Notes: generated by a model not told the origin, from the sequence alone. 64,000 nucleotides of DNA from Prochlorococcus sp. AG-347-J22 (GCA_003279005.1 QCBY01000003.1:62001-126000); one strand, 5' to 3'. Shown: positions 28,348 to 35,656, counted from the first letter of the stretch. Numbers and translations are program-made.

Positions 28348-28580
28348 AATTATTCCTATAGTAATTGTTTTAAATGCATCGAGATATTTTTATTTAATCA
28401 ATAATTCAAAAAGATTAATACTAAAAATTAAAATCTATTCGTAATTAATAACTAGAGCTTGACTTTTCCTAATCTTTACCCTGCCATATCATTTATTAGG
28501 CAATCCACTTTTTAAAAATTTTTCAGTGTCATCCAATGGATCCTCCTTTTCAAATTTGTTTTACTTATGACATAATTCTT

Positions 28581-28627
28581 TTGATTGAAAGTCAATCTAA
28601 AATAAGAGACAATTAGCTCCTTTTATT
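28581..28627 (+). promoter_or_regulatory. shared promoter/leader element, copy 2
   Basis: TTGATTGAAAGTCAAT then CTAAAATAAGAGACAATTAG, 47 bp ending at the ATG of the 28628 gene. It aligns without gaps to the leaders at 22351 and 29539. Confidence 0.5.
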
Positions 28628-28891
28628 ATGAACACCCTCATCATTTCAACTTTTAGCTGTACATTTGAAGAATTCAAAACCGATGTTTCTGGATTTATAA
28701 CGGCAATGGGTCAAGAAGTAGTTTCAGAATTTGAGTTCGTACAAGCTGGTGAGCATAAATCTCATTTACTTATGAACGTCTCAGATAACGAAGCACTTCA
28801 AGCTGAAATGACTTCAGATGCAGCTAAAGAGTGGGACAAGAAAAATAATTGTAAAGATAATATCTATGCTATTAAATTGTTGAATAAATGA
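28628..28891 (+). CDS. small protein resembling the DUF3764-type fold, unknown function
   Basis: 87 residues: MNTLIISTFSCTFEEFKTDV, a central FEFVQAGEHKSHLLMNVSDN stretch and a lysine-rich end. Length, a beta-start with TFEEF and the shared leader with the DUF3764 gene at 29538 suggest a distant relative, but the sequence match is weak. The next gene overlaps its stop by 4 bp (ATGA). Confidence 0.5.
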   Translation: MNTLIISTFSCTFEEFKTDVSGFITAMGQEVVSEFEFVQAGEHKSHLLMNVSDNEALQAEMTSDAAKEWDKKNNCKDNIYAIKLLNK

Positions 28892-29073
28892 ATACTTGTA
28901 ATTCAATTAATTCACTAGCACTTGGAAAACTTTTAAAAAAGTATAAGTTGAACCCTAAGAACAAACAAAAGATTATTCTCTTAGCCCAACGGAAAACCTC
29001 TACTTGGTCTACACTTCATAGACAAGCGAGAATACTAAAATTTAAAGAGACAATAACCCAGCAACAATATTAG
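28888..29073 (+). CDS. small basic protein, unknown function
   Basis: 61 residues, strongly basic (KLLKKYKLNPKNKQKIILLA, QRKTSTWSTLHRQARILKF). The start overlaps the preceding stop by 4 bp, so translation is coupled. Its stop at 29071-29073 is followed at once by the ATG of a 31-residue membrane peptide. Family not recognised; nucleic-acid binding is possible from charge. Confidence 0.5.
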   Translation: MNTCNSINSLALGKLLKKYKLNPKNKQKIILLAQRKTSTWSTLHRQARILKFKETITQQQY

Positions 29074-29169
29074 ATGATTGGAAGCTTACCAAAATTAATA
29101 GCTCTTATTATGGTCTTGATACTAGTTGGCACCACTTTTATTGGTGGAATTATTTACTTTATTAGGTAA
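29074..29169 (+). CDS. 31-residue single-helix membrane peptide
   Basis: Reads MIGSLPKLIALIMVLILVGT, TFIGGIIYFIR: one membrane helix with a Gly-rich end. It starts on the base after the upstream stop, third in the 28628-29169 unit. Short, but the tight packing supports translation. Confidence 0.45.
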   Translation: MIGSLPKLIALIMVLILVGTTFIGGIIYFIR

Positions 29170-29253
29170 AACCTATTTAGTATTTTTAGTTTTAATGAAA
29201 AGCTAACTACTTATATATCTAGTAAAAATATATAACTATTAATCATTTCAAAA

Positions 29254-29538
29254 TTATTCAGAAATCCAGCGATTAATTATTGTCCCCTTATAAATATGGC
29301 CTGATGCTTCAACAATTGGTATAGTTTCTGGATTAGTAAAGATGTCATAAATATTATTTACTGGCCCTTGAAAAATGCAAGTTGCTCTTTTTGGATCTTC
29401 TATTGATTTACCAATATAAATAATTTTTACTTCCATTTCCTTAAACATGGCTTGCTGCTCTGGGGCATTCATGTGAGCTTCATATTCCTCAAAAGTATTA
29501 GTTAATTTGAAATCAAAAACAGTAGTTTCAATAGTCAT
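29254..29538 (-). CDS. DUF3764 family protein
   Basis: 94 residues. TTVFDFKLTNTFEEYEAHMN, QQAMFKEMEVKIIYIGKSIE and VEASGHIYKGTIINRWIS match the marine picocyanobacterial DUF3764 pattern (T-N-T-F-E-E near the start, E-A-S-G-H-I near the end). The fold resembles dimeric alpha-beta-barrel proteins; no function is known. Preceded by the shared leader. Confidence 0.75.
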   Translation of the reverse strand: MTIETTVFDFKLTNTFEEYEAHMNAPEQQAMFKEMEVKIIYIGKSIEDPKRATCIFQGPVNNIYDIFTNPETIPIVEASGHIYKGTIINRWISE

Positions 29539-29586
29539 AAAAAAAAGGAGTTTATTGCCCCTTATTGTAGATCGACTATCAATTAA
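29539..29586 (-). promoter_or_regulatory. shared promoter/leader element, copy 3
   Basis: TTAATTGATAGTCGAT then CTACAATAAGGGGCAAT and a T-rich stretch up to the ATG at 29538. It matches the leader at 22351 closely (including AATAAGGGGCAATAAA) although the downstream genes are unrelated. Confidence 0.5.
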
Positions 29587-29828
29587 TTTGTATACTATCT
29601 GTCCACTTTTTTGGAAGTCATAGTTTTAAATCTTTTTCTAAGTGTGAATTATTCTTTGATAGATTAATAAAATTAGAAGGTGTTGGAGTGTAAACGGCAA
29701 AACTTTTATGGGAAGCAAATTTAAAATCTTCTCATGATTTATTAAATGCTACAGATGAAAAACTTTTGAAAATTGAAGGTATTGGCAAATCTTTAATAGT
29801 GAAAATAAGGAATTCTAAGAATTATTGA
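29571..29828 (+). pseudogene. helix-hairpin-helix protein remnant with an in-frame TAA
   Basis: The frame is open from 29571 to 29828 apart from TAA at 29691. Before it: HFFGSHSFKSFSKCELFFDR, LIKLEGVGV. After it: TAKLLWEANLKSSHDLLNAT, DEKLLKIEGIGKSLIVKIRN. LEGVGV-TAK and IEGIGKSLI are two helix-hairpin-helix DNA-binding hairpins. There is no start codon, so the gene is probably dead. Confidence 0.55.
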
Positions 29829-29898
29829 TTTATTTAATAGAACATTTTTTGAACAGTATTTGAATTTTTATTTATAAAATTGGGCTTTGAAAAGTACA

Positions 29899-31491
29899 TT
29901 AATTGTTATCAATTGACTTAAATTCTTTTATATTTGTATCTATTTCATTTAAAGGGAGAAATTCATTATTTTGTCCCGATAATTCTGCGATACGTTTTGC
30001 TTGTGGTAATAGCCTCTTTTCATAAGAACCTTGAGCAGCATTATAAGATTTATTCAAATTGGAAATTTTTGAACCAACTTCAGAGAATTTTTCTACAAAG
30101 ACTAAAAATCTTTTATAAAGTTCTGTTGACATTTGCTGGATCTCGTTAATATTTTTTGTCATCTCAGCTTTTTGGATAGTCATAGAAAACCCTTTAAGTA
30201 TTGCAAGAAGACTTGTAGGGAATGTGAGAATTATATTTTTCTCGAATGCATATTCTAAGAGATGAGGATCTCGCTCCAATGCCATGGATAGAGCCCCTTC
30301 AACTGGAATATATAAAACCACTCCATCAACTACTTCGCCGATCTCATTTAATTGATTTGAGTAATCCTTCTTAGCTAGTTGATCAATATGACTACGAACC
30401 TTTTTGAGATGATCTGCCACTGCCTTTTCTTGAAGATTTTGATCAGTTGCTTTTATAGCATCTAAATAACTTTCTATAGGTGCTTTTGAGTCAACTATTA
30501 ATCTTCTTGATCCAGGAATACTAATAACACAATCTGGTCTTAATCTACTCTCTTCAGTTTCGACACTAACTTGCTCATCAAAATCACAATAATTAATAAG
30601 TCCAACAAATTCTAAAATTCTTTTTAAGTTAACTTCCCCCCATCTACCCTTAACGTTTGGGGATCTTAGTGCACTTGTAAGTTGCATTGCAGCAACTTTA
30701 ACGTCATCACTTTTTTTATCTAAATTAATTGTTGTTTCCTTTAAGGCACTTAATTTTTCTGTTGAGTCTTTTGATAATAATTCAACTTGTTTTCGAAGAG
30801 TTTCAACTTGTTTTGTAAAAGGCTCTGTTACTTCTTCTTTTGTCCTTTTTAAAAGCACATCTTTTGATCCTTCAAGCATCTTTGCACTAAGTGCACGAAA
30901 TTGCGTTAAAAGATCAGCCTTAGCTTGCTCAAGAAATTTAGTTTGCGTTTCTTGAGATTTTAATTTCTCTTTTATTTCAGCAATTTGATTATTGAGTTTT
31001 TCTCTTTCCTTCCTAAGGCTTTCTTTATCATTGATAGCCGTTTGATAAATCTCTTCTAATTTCTCTTTTTCTGATTCGATACGTGTTGATTCTTCAGCTA
31101 GTGATTTATTTTGTTCTTTCAATTCTCCAATTTCAATACCCAGTGATTCCTTTTTATTTCTGAGATATTCAAAATCTTTTTTAAATTCTATTTGGTTGTT
31201 CTCCAACTTAATCTTTTCTTCCGAGACTACCTTTAATTCTGTTTCTTTTATTGCAGCTTTTTCACTCAACTCTTGCGTATTCTGCTGATAAATTTTTAAT
31301 TCTTTTTTTTGATTATTTAGCTCTAATAAAGTTTCTTCTAGGTTTTTTTCAACTTTTAATAGATTTTCTTCTAGAAAGCTTTCTTTACTTCCATCATTAC
31401 TTCTTGATTTCTTTGAATAAGAACGACTAATTATAAAACCAACAATAATTCCAGATAAAACACCTGTTATGAAAAGAAGGACATTATCCAA
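29899..31491 (-). CDS. rmuC: DNA recombination protein RmuC
   Basis: 530 residues. An N-terminal membrane anchor (about 4-22) is followed by a long coiled coil (about 35-215) and the RmuC nuclease-like domain: LRSPNVKGRWGEVNLKRILE, RPDCVISIPGSRRLIVDSKA, VADHLKKVRSHIDQLAKKDY and VVLYIPVEGALSMALERDP. RmuC limits inversions at repeats and is a PD-(D/E)xK-type fold. It lies between the first and second tRNA-Pro fragments; it may be core chromosome trapped between insertions. Confidence 0.93.
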   Translation of the reverse strand: MDNVLLFITGVLSGIIVGFIISRSYSKKSRSNDGSKESFLEENLLKVEKNLEETLLELNNQKKELKIYQQNTQELSEKAAIKETELKVVSEEKIKLENNQIEFKKDFEYLRNKKESLGIEIGELKEQNKSLAEESTRIESEKEKLEEIYQTAINDKESLRKEREKLNNQIAEIKEKLKSQETQTKFLEQAKADLLTQFRALSAKMLEGSKDVLLKRTKEEVTEPFTKQVETLRKQVELLSKDSTEKLSALKETTINLDKKSDDVKVAAMQLTSALRSPNVKGRWGEVNLKRILEFVGLINYCDFDEQVSVETEESRLRPDCVISIPGSRRLIVDSKAPIESYLDAIKATDQNLQEKAVADHLKKVRSHIDQLAKKDYSNQLNEIGEVVDGVVLYIPVEGALSMALERDPHLLEYAFEKNIILTFPTSLLAILKGFSMTIQKAEMTKNINEIQQMSTELYKRFLVFVEKFSEVGSKISNLNKSYNAAQGSYEKRLLPQAKRIAELSGQNNEFLPLNEIDTNIKEFKSIDNN

Positions 31492-31544
31492 TTGATTCCT
31501 AAGTAATTAAGATAATTTTAATAACATCCTTTAAATTAACAATC

Positions 31545-31584
31545 AATTTGACCAATATTTGACCACAAATAGAGAGGTCAAATT
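31545..31584. repeat. 11-bp direct-repeat pair plus inverted copy (right end of the segment before tRNA fragment 2)
   Basis: TTTGACC occurs at 31547 and 31558 (period 11), and its complement GGTCAAA at 31576. The plan is direct, direct, inverted, as at 34801 and 40791. It lies 98 bp before tRNA fragment 2. No matching pair was found near fragment 1. Confidence 0.75.
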
Positions 31585-31590
31585 GTGACT

Positions 31591-31621
31591 AATAAAAAAT
31601 ACAGGCTGGGGAACCAGTCTG
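31591..31621 (-). terminator. terminator-like hairpin left with tRNA fragment 2
   Basis: Plus-strand CAGGCTGG and CCAGTCTG form an 8-bp stem (one G-T pair) with a 4-base loop, preceded by an A-run. Read on the minus strand it is a stem followed by a U-tract, downstream of the tRNA fragment. Fragments 6 and 7 carry the same arrangement. Confidence 0.6.
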
Positions 31622-31643
31622 CAACTTGGATTATTCATTAGAG

Positions 31644-31690
31644 TAGGAGCGAAAGGATTCGAACATACGACCTAGTGCTCCCAAATCACT
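31644..31690 (-). repeat. tRNA-Pro 3'-end fragment (copy 2)
   Basis: Forty-seven bases match the 3' part of the tRNA at 44578 with a few substitutions (GGATTCGAAC, CGACCTAGTGCTCCCAAA conserved). Only the T arm, variable region and anticodon arm side remain; the 5' half is absent. Confidence 0.9.
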
Positions 31691-31776
31691 TAATAGCCTT
31701 AGTGCAGCAGATGGTTTTCAAGCTATATCAAATTTTTTGCTTAGTTCTGCAAGGTTTGTCTTGACAATTAAGTAAT

Positions 31777-31799
31777 ATTTGTTCGCAATTTGTCCGCAA
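31777..31799. repeat. 11-bp direct-repeat pair, left end of element A
   Basis: TTTGTTCGCAA at 31778 and TTTGTCCGCAA at 31789, period 11, 133 bp after the start of tRNA fragment 2. The same distance (135 and 136 bp) is seen at elements D and E. Confidence 0.8.
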
Positions 31800-31873
31800 A
31801 ATATTATTTAAGAAAATTTAAATAGCATTTTATACAAGATATTGATCAATTTAAATCAATAAAAATTTGCGAG

Positions 31874-32035
31874 ATGGAATATAGTTTTTGGGAATTACGA
31901 GCAAAAATTTTGGAATCATTTGATTACTTCGAATATCTAAATTCAATATCATTTCATCCACCTGTAATGATAATAACTACATTAGTATTCTTTTATATCA
32001 GGAGAAAATTTTTATTAGCTGGCAAAAAACATTAA
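31874..32035 (+). CDS. small single-pass membrane protein, unknown function
   Basis: 53 residues: a polar aromatic lead (MEYSFWELRAKILESFDYFE), a hydrophobic helix with PPVMIITTLVFFYI, then a basic end (RRKFLLAGKKH). First gene after the left repeats of element A. No family recognised. Confidence 0.5.
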   Translation: MEYSFWELRAKILESFDYFEYLNSISFHPPVMIITTLVFFYIRRKFLLAGKKH

Positions 32036-32123
32036 CAATCTATTTCATATTTATATTTTTGAATGAGTCAAAAATTAAATAAACAAAACAAGTAATAAAA
32101 ACAATTACATAAATAGATTCCAT

Positions 32124-32492
32124 TTAACTTACCGTTGTTATTGAACTGCTTAATCCATAAGTTAGAAAAATAAAACTAGCAAAAGTAACTCCAATCATTA
32201 CTGTTGTATATAGTTTATTTAGTTTGAAATTATTATTTCCAGATGAAAAGTCAGCAATAACCAAACTTTTCATTGAATATTTATCTCTATTTCGGAAATT
32301 ATTGCTGTTAACCAATCTGCCTAAAATTGGATCTGTAGAAACTTTTATTTCTTGATTGATAACAGAATTTAAACCTTTATCTTCATTGAAGAATCTTGGA
32401 AACATGTATGTATGCCATAAAGCTATTATTGCCACCCATAAAACTACACTAACTCCTGCAAAACCAAAAAGTAAGAATCTAAAGGTTTCCAT
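32124..32492 (-). CDS. two-helix membrane protein, unknown function
   Basis: 122 residues with an N-terminal helix (about 5-28, LLFGFAGVSVVLWVAIIALW), a polar middle (about 35-90) and a C-terminal helix (about 94-115). HTYMFPRFF follows the first helix. Divergent from the PsbY-like genes at 32713. No family recognised. Confidence 0.55.
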   Translation of the reverse strand: METFRFLLFGFAGVSVVLWVAIIALWHTYMFPRFFNEDKGLNSVINQEIKVSTDPILGRLVNSNNFRNRDKYSMKSLVIADFSSGNNNFKLNKLYTTVMIGVTFASFIFLTYGLSSSITTVS

Positions 32493-32712
32493 ATATTTTT
32501 TTTTGTTTACTAAAATCTACATCAAAAAAATATCTAAATATCGCAATCCAAAAAAATATACTTTAATTAAATCAATTAATCATTTCATGATGTTACTAAT
32601 GATTAGAAACAATGTTATTAGGGGTTTTTCTTTAAATATAAGTTAATGATCAAATCATTTATTTAAGTAAAAAAGACAAAATAATAATCAAATTTATTAT
32701 TACTTTTTAGAA

Positions 32713-33009
32713 ATGGATTTTAGGATTTTACTTGTTATTACACCAATAATATTCTCATGGATATTTACAGTCTTTTGGTTAGGTAGGTGGGATGTATTTA
32801 GATTAACGCCGCTAGGATTACCAAAGAAGGGAGTAGCTCCTTTTAAAAATTATCAAGTATGGGAAGATTCAGCATTAATTCCTGATACTGGAAGACCAGC
32901 AGAAGGCTATCCAGTATTTACTGTAAGAACTGCAGCAGTTAATGCCCTAGGAATTCCAACCGTTTTCTTCCTTGGAGCAATATTGGCAATGCAGTTTAAA
33001 TCTTATTAA
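32713..33009 (+). CDS. membrane protein with PsbY-like N-terminus, unknown function
   Basis: 98 residues. The opening [20 protein letters not shown] has the M-D-x-R-x-L-x-V-x-x-P start seen in PsbY proteins. A soluble loop with [20 protein letters not shown] and [18 protein letters not shown] follows, then a second helix ([20 protein letters not shown]). It is clearly longer than PsbY and is not the psbY gene, which is at 52784. Possibly a thylakoid photosystem accessory protein; function not established. Confidence 0.55.
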   Translation: MDFRILLVITPIIFSWIFTVFWLGRWDVFRLTPLGLPKKGVAPFKNYQVWEDSALIPDTGRPAEGYPVFTVRTAAVNALGIPTVFFLGAILAMQFKSY

Positions 33010-33021
33010 AAGGAAATTTTG

Positions 33022-33207
33022 ATGGATATAAGATTTTTAATTGTTGGAGCACCATTTTTAATCACATTTTTTTATACCTTATTTTGGCTAAAAAAATGGG
33101 GTGCTTTTAATTCTACGAAAAATAATTTGCCAAAAAATATTTCTCTGAAAAATGAATCAGTAGAACAAAATTATATTTTAGAGAATATCTTTTTAACAAA
33201 AAATTAA
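33022..33207 (+). CDS. small membrane protein with PsbY-like N-terminus
   Basis: 61 residues from the ATG at 33022, 12 bp after the previous gene. MDIRFLIVGAPFLITFFYTL resembles the start of the 32713 protein, and FWLKKWGAFNSTKNNLPKN matches its [19 protein letters not shown] in layout, so the two are probably diverged duplicates. The second helix is missing, so this looks like a shortened paralog. Confidence 0.55.
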   Translation: MDIRFLIVGAPFLITFFYTLFWLKKWGAFNSTKNNLPKNISLKNESVEQNYILENIFLTKN

Positions 33208-33242
33208 TCAAATTTTCCTTACCCTTAAATTAATACCTTCTC

Positions 33243-33341
33243 ATGATTCCAATAGAACAGTATCTATTTTTTGCACTATCTCTTTATGCATTTTTTTATC
33301 TTTCAATAACTATAGTCAGTACATTAATTAGCTTTTCTTAA
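33243..33341 (+). CDS. 32-residue membrane peptide
   Basis: MIPIEQYLFFALSLYAFFYL, SITIVSTLISFS: one membrane helix with almost no polar tail. It follows the PsbY-like pair in the same direction 35 bp downstream. Coding is plausible from context only. Confidence 0.4.
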   Translation: MIPIEQYLFFALSLYAFFYLSITIVSTLISFS

Positions 33342-33429
33342 GCAATAATTACATAAAATATTAAACACATATTTGTATAAAATTAATCTTCCTGTATTTT
33401 AAAGCTCATTATATAAATATATAAGTAGA

Positions 33430-33540
33430 TATTAGGGCAATCTACTAACCGCTAACTATTACAAAGCGGTTCGTAATGAGAACCTCCCTTTGACCTCATT
33501 TTCTTTTTTGCAATCTTAGAAAATGAGGTTTAAATAATTT
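33430..33540 (+). ncRNA. candidate small RNA with two hairpins
   Basis: In a 470-bp gene-free stretch, AACCGC (33447) pairs with GCGGTT (33466). Downstream ACCTCATTTTC (33493) pairs perfectly with GAAAATGAGGT (33519), followed by a T-run. No reading frame fits. The form is that of a small RNA ending in a terminator, but I cannot name a family. Confidence 0.4.
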
Positions 33541-33659
33541 TTTTAATATTCATAAATACTAAATTAAATTCCTAATTAAAACTCTAAATTATTAAATATT
33601 ATTCCTTCTTATGTATATTATTTACTTTTTAAAAATGAGTTTTTTAATTATAAATAATG

Positions 33660-33769
33660 TGTAGATATTTGGCGAATCTGCAACGGTATAATTTCCGTCT
33701 TTATGAACCTAGCCAAAGAAAATATTCCTAACTACGTTTTAGTTATTTTAGTAGTTAGGAATATTTTTA
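33660..33769 (+). ncRNA. candidate small RNA or leader ending in a 17-bp terminator hairpin
   Basis: TTTGGC at 33669 could pair with GCCAAA at 33712. Then AAAATATTCCTAACTAC (33719-33735) pairs over 17 bp without mismatch with 33751-33767, followed by T-rich sequence. It lies directly before the gene at 33809, so it may be an independent RNA or an attenuating leader. Confidence 0.4.
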
Positions 33770-33808
33770 TTTATTACACCTTTTAAAGTAAATTTTTCTG
33801 AAAATCAA

Positions 33809-34222
33809 ATGATCAATAAATCAAGTAATGAATCTACATTAGAAAAAATTTATAAGAATTTGGAATCTGGAATGCCAGAGAATAAATCTATCAAAGAGTA
33901 TGCTCTGCCTAATGCGAGACAGTGGCTTGGCGGAAGATTCGTTGCTATATGGGTTTTACCTATTTATTTTTTAAGAAAAATTGCAAAGTTTTCTGCTTCT
34001 TCAGCCTTTGTTAGGCCATATTCTCCTTCTGTAAATGGGCCATCTTATAAGCAACCAGAAACTCTATTTACTTCTTTACGAAGTGTTTTCAGGGGTGAAG
34101 ATCATTTAAGATTTTTTGATCATAGATTTATTGGTATTTGGGTATTGCCTATTGCTTTGACTGGAATTGTTTTTGAAGTCCTATTAATAGCTCCTACTAA
34201 TAATACTACACCTTTCAATTAA
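33809..34222 (+). CDS. two-helix membrane protein with an internal repeat, unknown function
   Basis: 137 residues. RQWLGGRFVAIWVLPIYFL (about 38-56) and RFFDHRFIGIWVLPIALTG (about 101-119) are clearly similar, both with R-F-x-x-I-W-V-L-P-I, so the protein is an internal duplication of one helix unit. The linker contains SSAFVRPYSPSVNGPSYKQP. No family recognised. Last gene before the right repeats of element A. Confidence 0.6.
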   Translation: MINKSSNESTLEKIYKNLESGMPENKSIKEYALPNARQWLGGRFVAIWVLPIYFLRKIAKFSASSAFVRPYSPSVNGPSYKQPETLFTSLRSVFRGEDHLRFFDHRFIGIWVLPIALTGIVFEVLLIAPTNNTTPFN

Positions 34223-34228
34223 GGATCT

Positions 34229-34257
34229 TTTGTCACCAATTTGTCCTCATTGGACAA
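34229..34257. repeat. direct-direct-inverted repeat set, right end of element A
   Basis: TTTGTCACCAA at 34229 and TTTGTCCTCAT at 34240 (period 11), then inverted TGGACAA at 34251. It lies 7 bp after the stop of the 33809 gene. Confidence 0.65.
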
Positions 34258-34283
34258 TGGCGATTAAATATTAATTTAGTTAG

Positions 34284-34595
34284 TTATTTTTTTTTTATTT
34301 TTTCTAAATTCCATTTATTAAATATTAATTTCATTTCTCTTTCATAGTATCTTACTTTCTTTGCGAAAAGTAGTTGATGAATAATTATCCCAAAGGGGAA
34401 TTTAAAAAAAGAAGAAACATAAACAATATAAAACTCGACAAAAGATGGTTTTTTTGGAAGTGGTAAATTTTTTACATATGCCCAATCAATGCAAGGTTTT
34501 AGTTGCTTATCACTAGCGATAATATTTTTTTTACATCTCCACCAAGAGAATAGATAAATGCAAATAAAAATCGGTAACGGAAGCAGTCGCAACAT
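34284..34595 (-). CDS. membrane-associated protein, unknown function
   Basis: 103 residues: an N-terminal helix (LLPLPIFICIYLFSWW, about 4-19), a central stretch with DWAYVKNLPLPKKPSFVEFY, a second hydrophobic region (about 60-80) and a lysine-rich end. It starts 2 bp after the stop of the 37-residue gene at 34710-34597. No family recognised. Confidence 0.5.
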   Translation of the reverse strand: MLRLLPLPIFICIYLFSWWRCKKNIIASDKQLKPCIDWAYVKNLPLPKKPSFVEFYIVYVSSFFKFPFGIIIHQLLFAKKVRYYEREMKLIFNKWNLEKIKKK

Positions 34596-34596
34596 T

Positions 34597-34710
34597 TTAC
34601 TTTGTTATATCTAATAAAAATATATAAATCCCCAACAATACTGCTGTAGCTACACCTACACCAATAACTATATTTGGTTGATTATTCCAAAGATTAGTTA
34701 AAAATTCCAT
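34597..34710 (-). CDS. 37-residue single-helix membrane peptide
   Basis: MEFLTNLWNNQPNIVIGVGV, ATAVLLGIYIFLLDITK: a polar start, then one Gly/Ala-rich helix. Packed 2 bp upstream of the 34284-34595 gene. Size and topology resemble small photosystem subunits, but no family is recognised. Confidence 0.5.
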   Translation of the reverse strand: MEFLTNLWNNQPNIVIGVGVATAVLLGIYIFLLDITK

Positions 34711-34800
34711 ATAAAAATTATAGGAAATTAACTTCTTTACCAGTCATATTTATTATTTGAATCTAAGAATATCTACGAACAACTTAGAAAAGACACGCAA

Positions 34801-34834
34801 ATGACATCAAACTGACATCAAGAGAGTGATGTCA
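34801..34834. repeat. direct-direct-inverted repeat set before tRNA fragment 3
   Basis: TGACATCAAAC at 34802, TGACATCAAGA at 34813 (period 11), inverted TGATGTCA at 34827. It lies 93 bp before fragment 3, like other right ends. No matching left-end pair was found, so the corresponding element is truncated. Confidence 0.75.
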
Positions 34835-34893
34835 ATAATTACCCAATAAAAAAGACAGGCTAGGAAACTCTTCTATCACTTGGATTCTAAGAG

Positions 34894-34939
34894 TAGGGGC
34901 GACAGGATCCGAACCTGCGATTTAGTGCTCCCAAAGCAC
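34894..34939 (-). repeat. tRNA-Pro 3'-end fragment (copy 3)
   Basis: Forty-six bases match the tRNA 3' end with few changes (GGGGCGACAGGATCCGAACC, then TTTAGTGCTCCCAAAGCAC). Preceded by an A-run and a weakened hairpin like those at fragments 2, 6 and 7. An overlapping long frame on the minus strand is a shadow. Confidence 0.92.
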
Positions 34940-35063
34940 AAGAGATGTTTTTTAAGAGATTTGTAAGAACTATTGCTATTATTGAATTTTTATTTGATCG
35001 TGGGGCATTCTTTAAACAGAAAAAGTGGCCTAGATATTGCTTGAAATAGTATGATATTAGCAA

Positions 35064-35087
35064 GGAGTGGCTCTCGGAGGGGCTCTT
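35064..35087. repeat. 12-bp direct-repeat pair, left end of element B1
   Basis: GGAGTGGCTCTC then GGAGGGGCTCTT, period 12. The first GAG lies 171 bp from the start of tRNA fragment 3; at element C the same distance is also 171 bp. Confidence 0.8.
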
Positions 35088-35244
35088 CAAAGACCTAGTT
35101 TTGGGTCGATAATTTTGATTTTGATCAGAAGAAAATAATCAACAAATCTGCTTAAATCATTCCTTCTTTAGACAAACGGATATTTGATTTTTATTTGAAA
35201 TACGTTTCTATGTAAATAGAGAAGTTTTTAAGGGATTGTCGATT

Positions 35245-35514
35245 ATGGAAATTCCAGACGAAATGTTGAAAGAAATTAGAGATAGTGCATACGATCAAGA
35301 GCTTGTATATAACTACATAAGAGAACTATTAAACAACGATAAACAAATTAAAGAAAATAATAATCTAGAGCTTATAGACAATTACTTATTAGACAAAGAT
35401 ATACAAGAACCTGTTGCTGAGATACAGATGGCAGCAGAGCTTATAGACAACTACTTATTAGATAAAAGATTTATTAGAGAGCTTGAAGATAGGGATGAAT
35501 ATGATGCTGCTTAA
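35245..35514 (+). CDS. small acidic protein with an internal repeat, unknown function
   Basis: 89 residues from the ATG at 35245, with AGGG upstream as a possible ribosome site; a TTG at 35236 is an alternative. LELIDNYLLDKDIQE and AELIDNYLLDKRFIRE are near-identical repeats, also matched at DNA level, so the gene has an internal duplication. Very acidic and helical. Element B1 cargo; family unknown. Confidence 0.6.
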   Translation: MEIPDEMLKEIRDSAYDQELVYNYIRELLNNDKQIKENNNLELIDNYLLDKDIQEPVAEIQMAAELIDNYLLDKRFIRELEDRDEYDAA

Positions 35515-35656
35515 AAATAACTATAAAATGATGCAAGATCGAAAAACTATAGCTATTTCAGAGATAGTAAAAATAATTGAAGAGTGCAGATATAATGATG
35601 AGCTTGCTGAGGGTTATAAGAGGGAGATATTAGACCAGGAGAAAGAATATGACTAG
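35501..35656 (+). CDS. small charged protein, unknown function
   Basis: 51 residues from the ATG at 35501, overlapping the previous gene by 14 bp; the ATG at 35528 gives 42 residues without overlap. The core RKTIAISEIVKIIEECRYND is followed by ELAEGYKREILDQEKEYD, helical and charged. Second gene of element B1; family unknown. Confidence 0.45.
   Translation: MMLLKNNYKMMQDRKTIAISEIVKIIEECRYNDELAEGYKREILDQEKEYD

Larger units (their letters stand above)
31644..34257. mobile_element. element A: segment from tRNA fragment 2 with PsbY-like cargo
   Basis: The left repeat pair at 31777 (TTTGTTCGCAA, TTTGTCCGCAA) resembles the right pair at 34229 (TTTGTCACCAA, TTTGTCCTCAT, inverted TGGACAA). Between them are small membrane proteins and two candidate RNAs. 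No tRNA fragment follows 34257, so the right att site has been lost or overwritten. No integrase is present. Confidence 0.5.

Noticed and set aside
29899..31491. rmuC as certain mobile cargo
   Set aside because: It lies between tRNA fragments 1 and 2, but fragment 1 is degenerate and no matched repeats enclose it; it may be core DNA.
34887..35090. 67-residue minus-strand frame over tRNA fragment 3 and the left repeats of element B1
   Set aside because: It only translates the tRNA fragment and repeat DNA; no independent coding signal.
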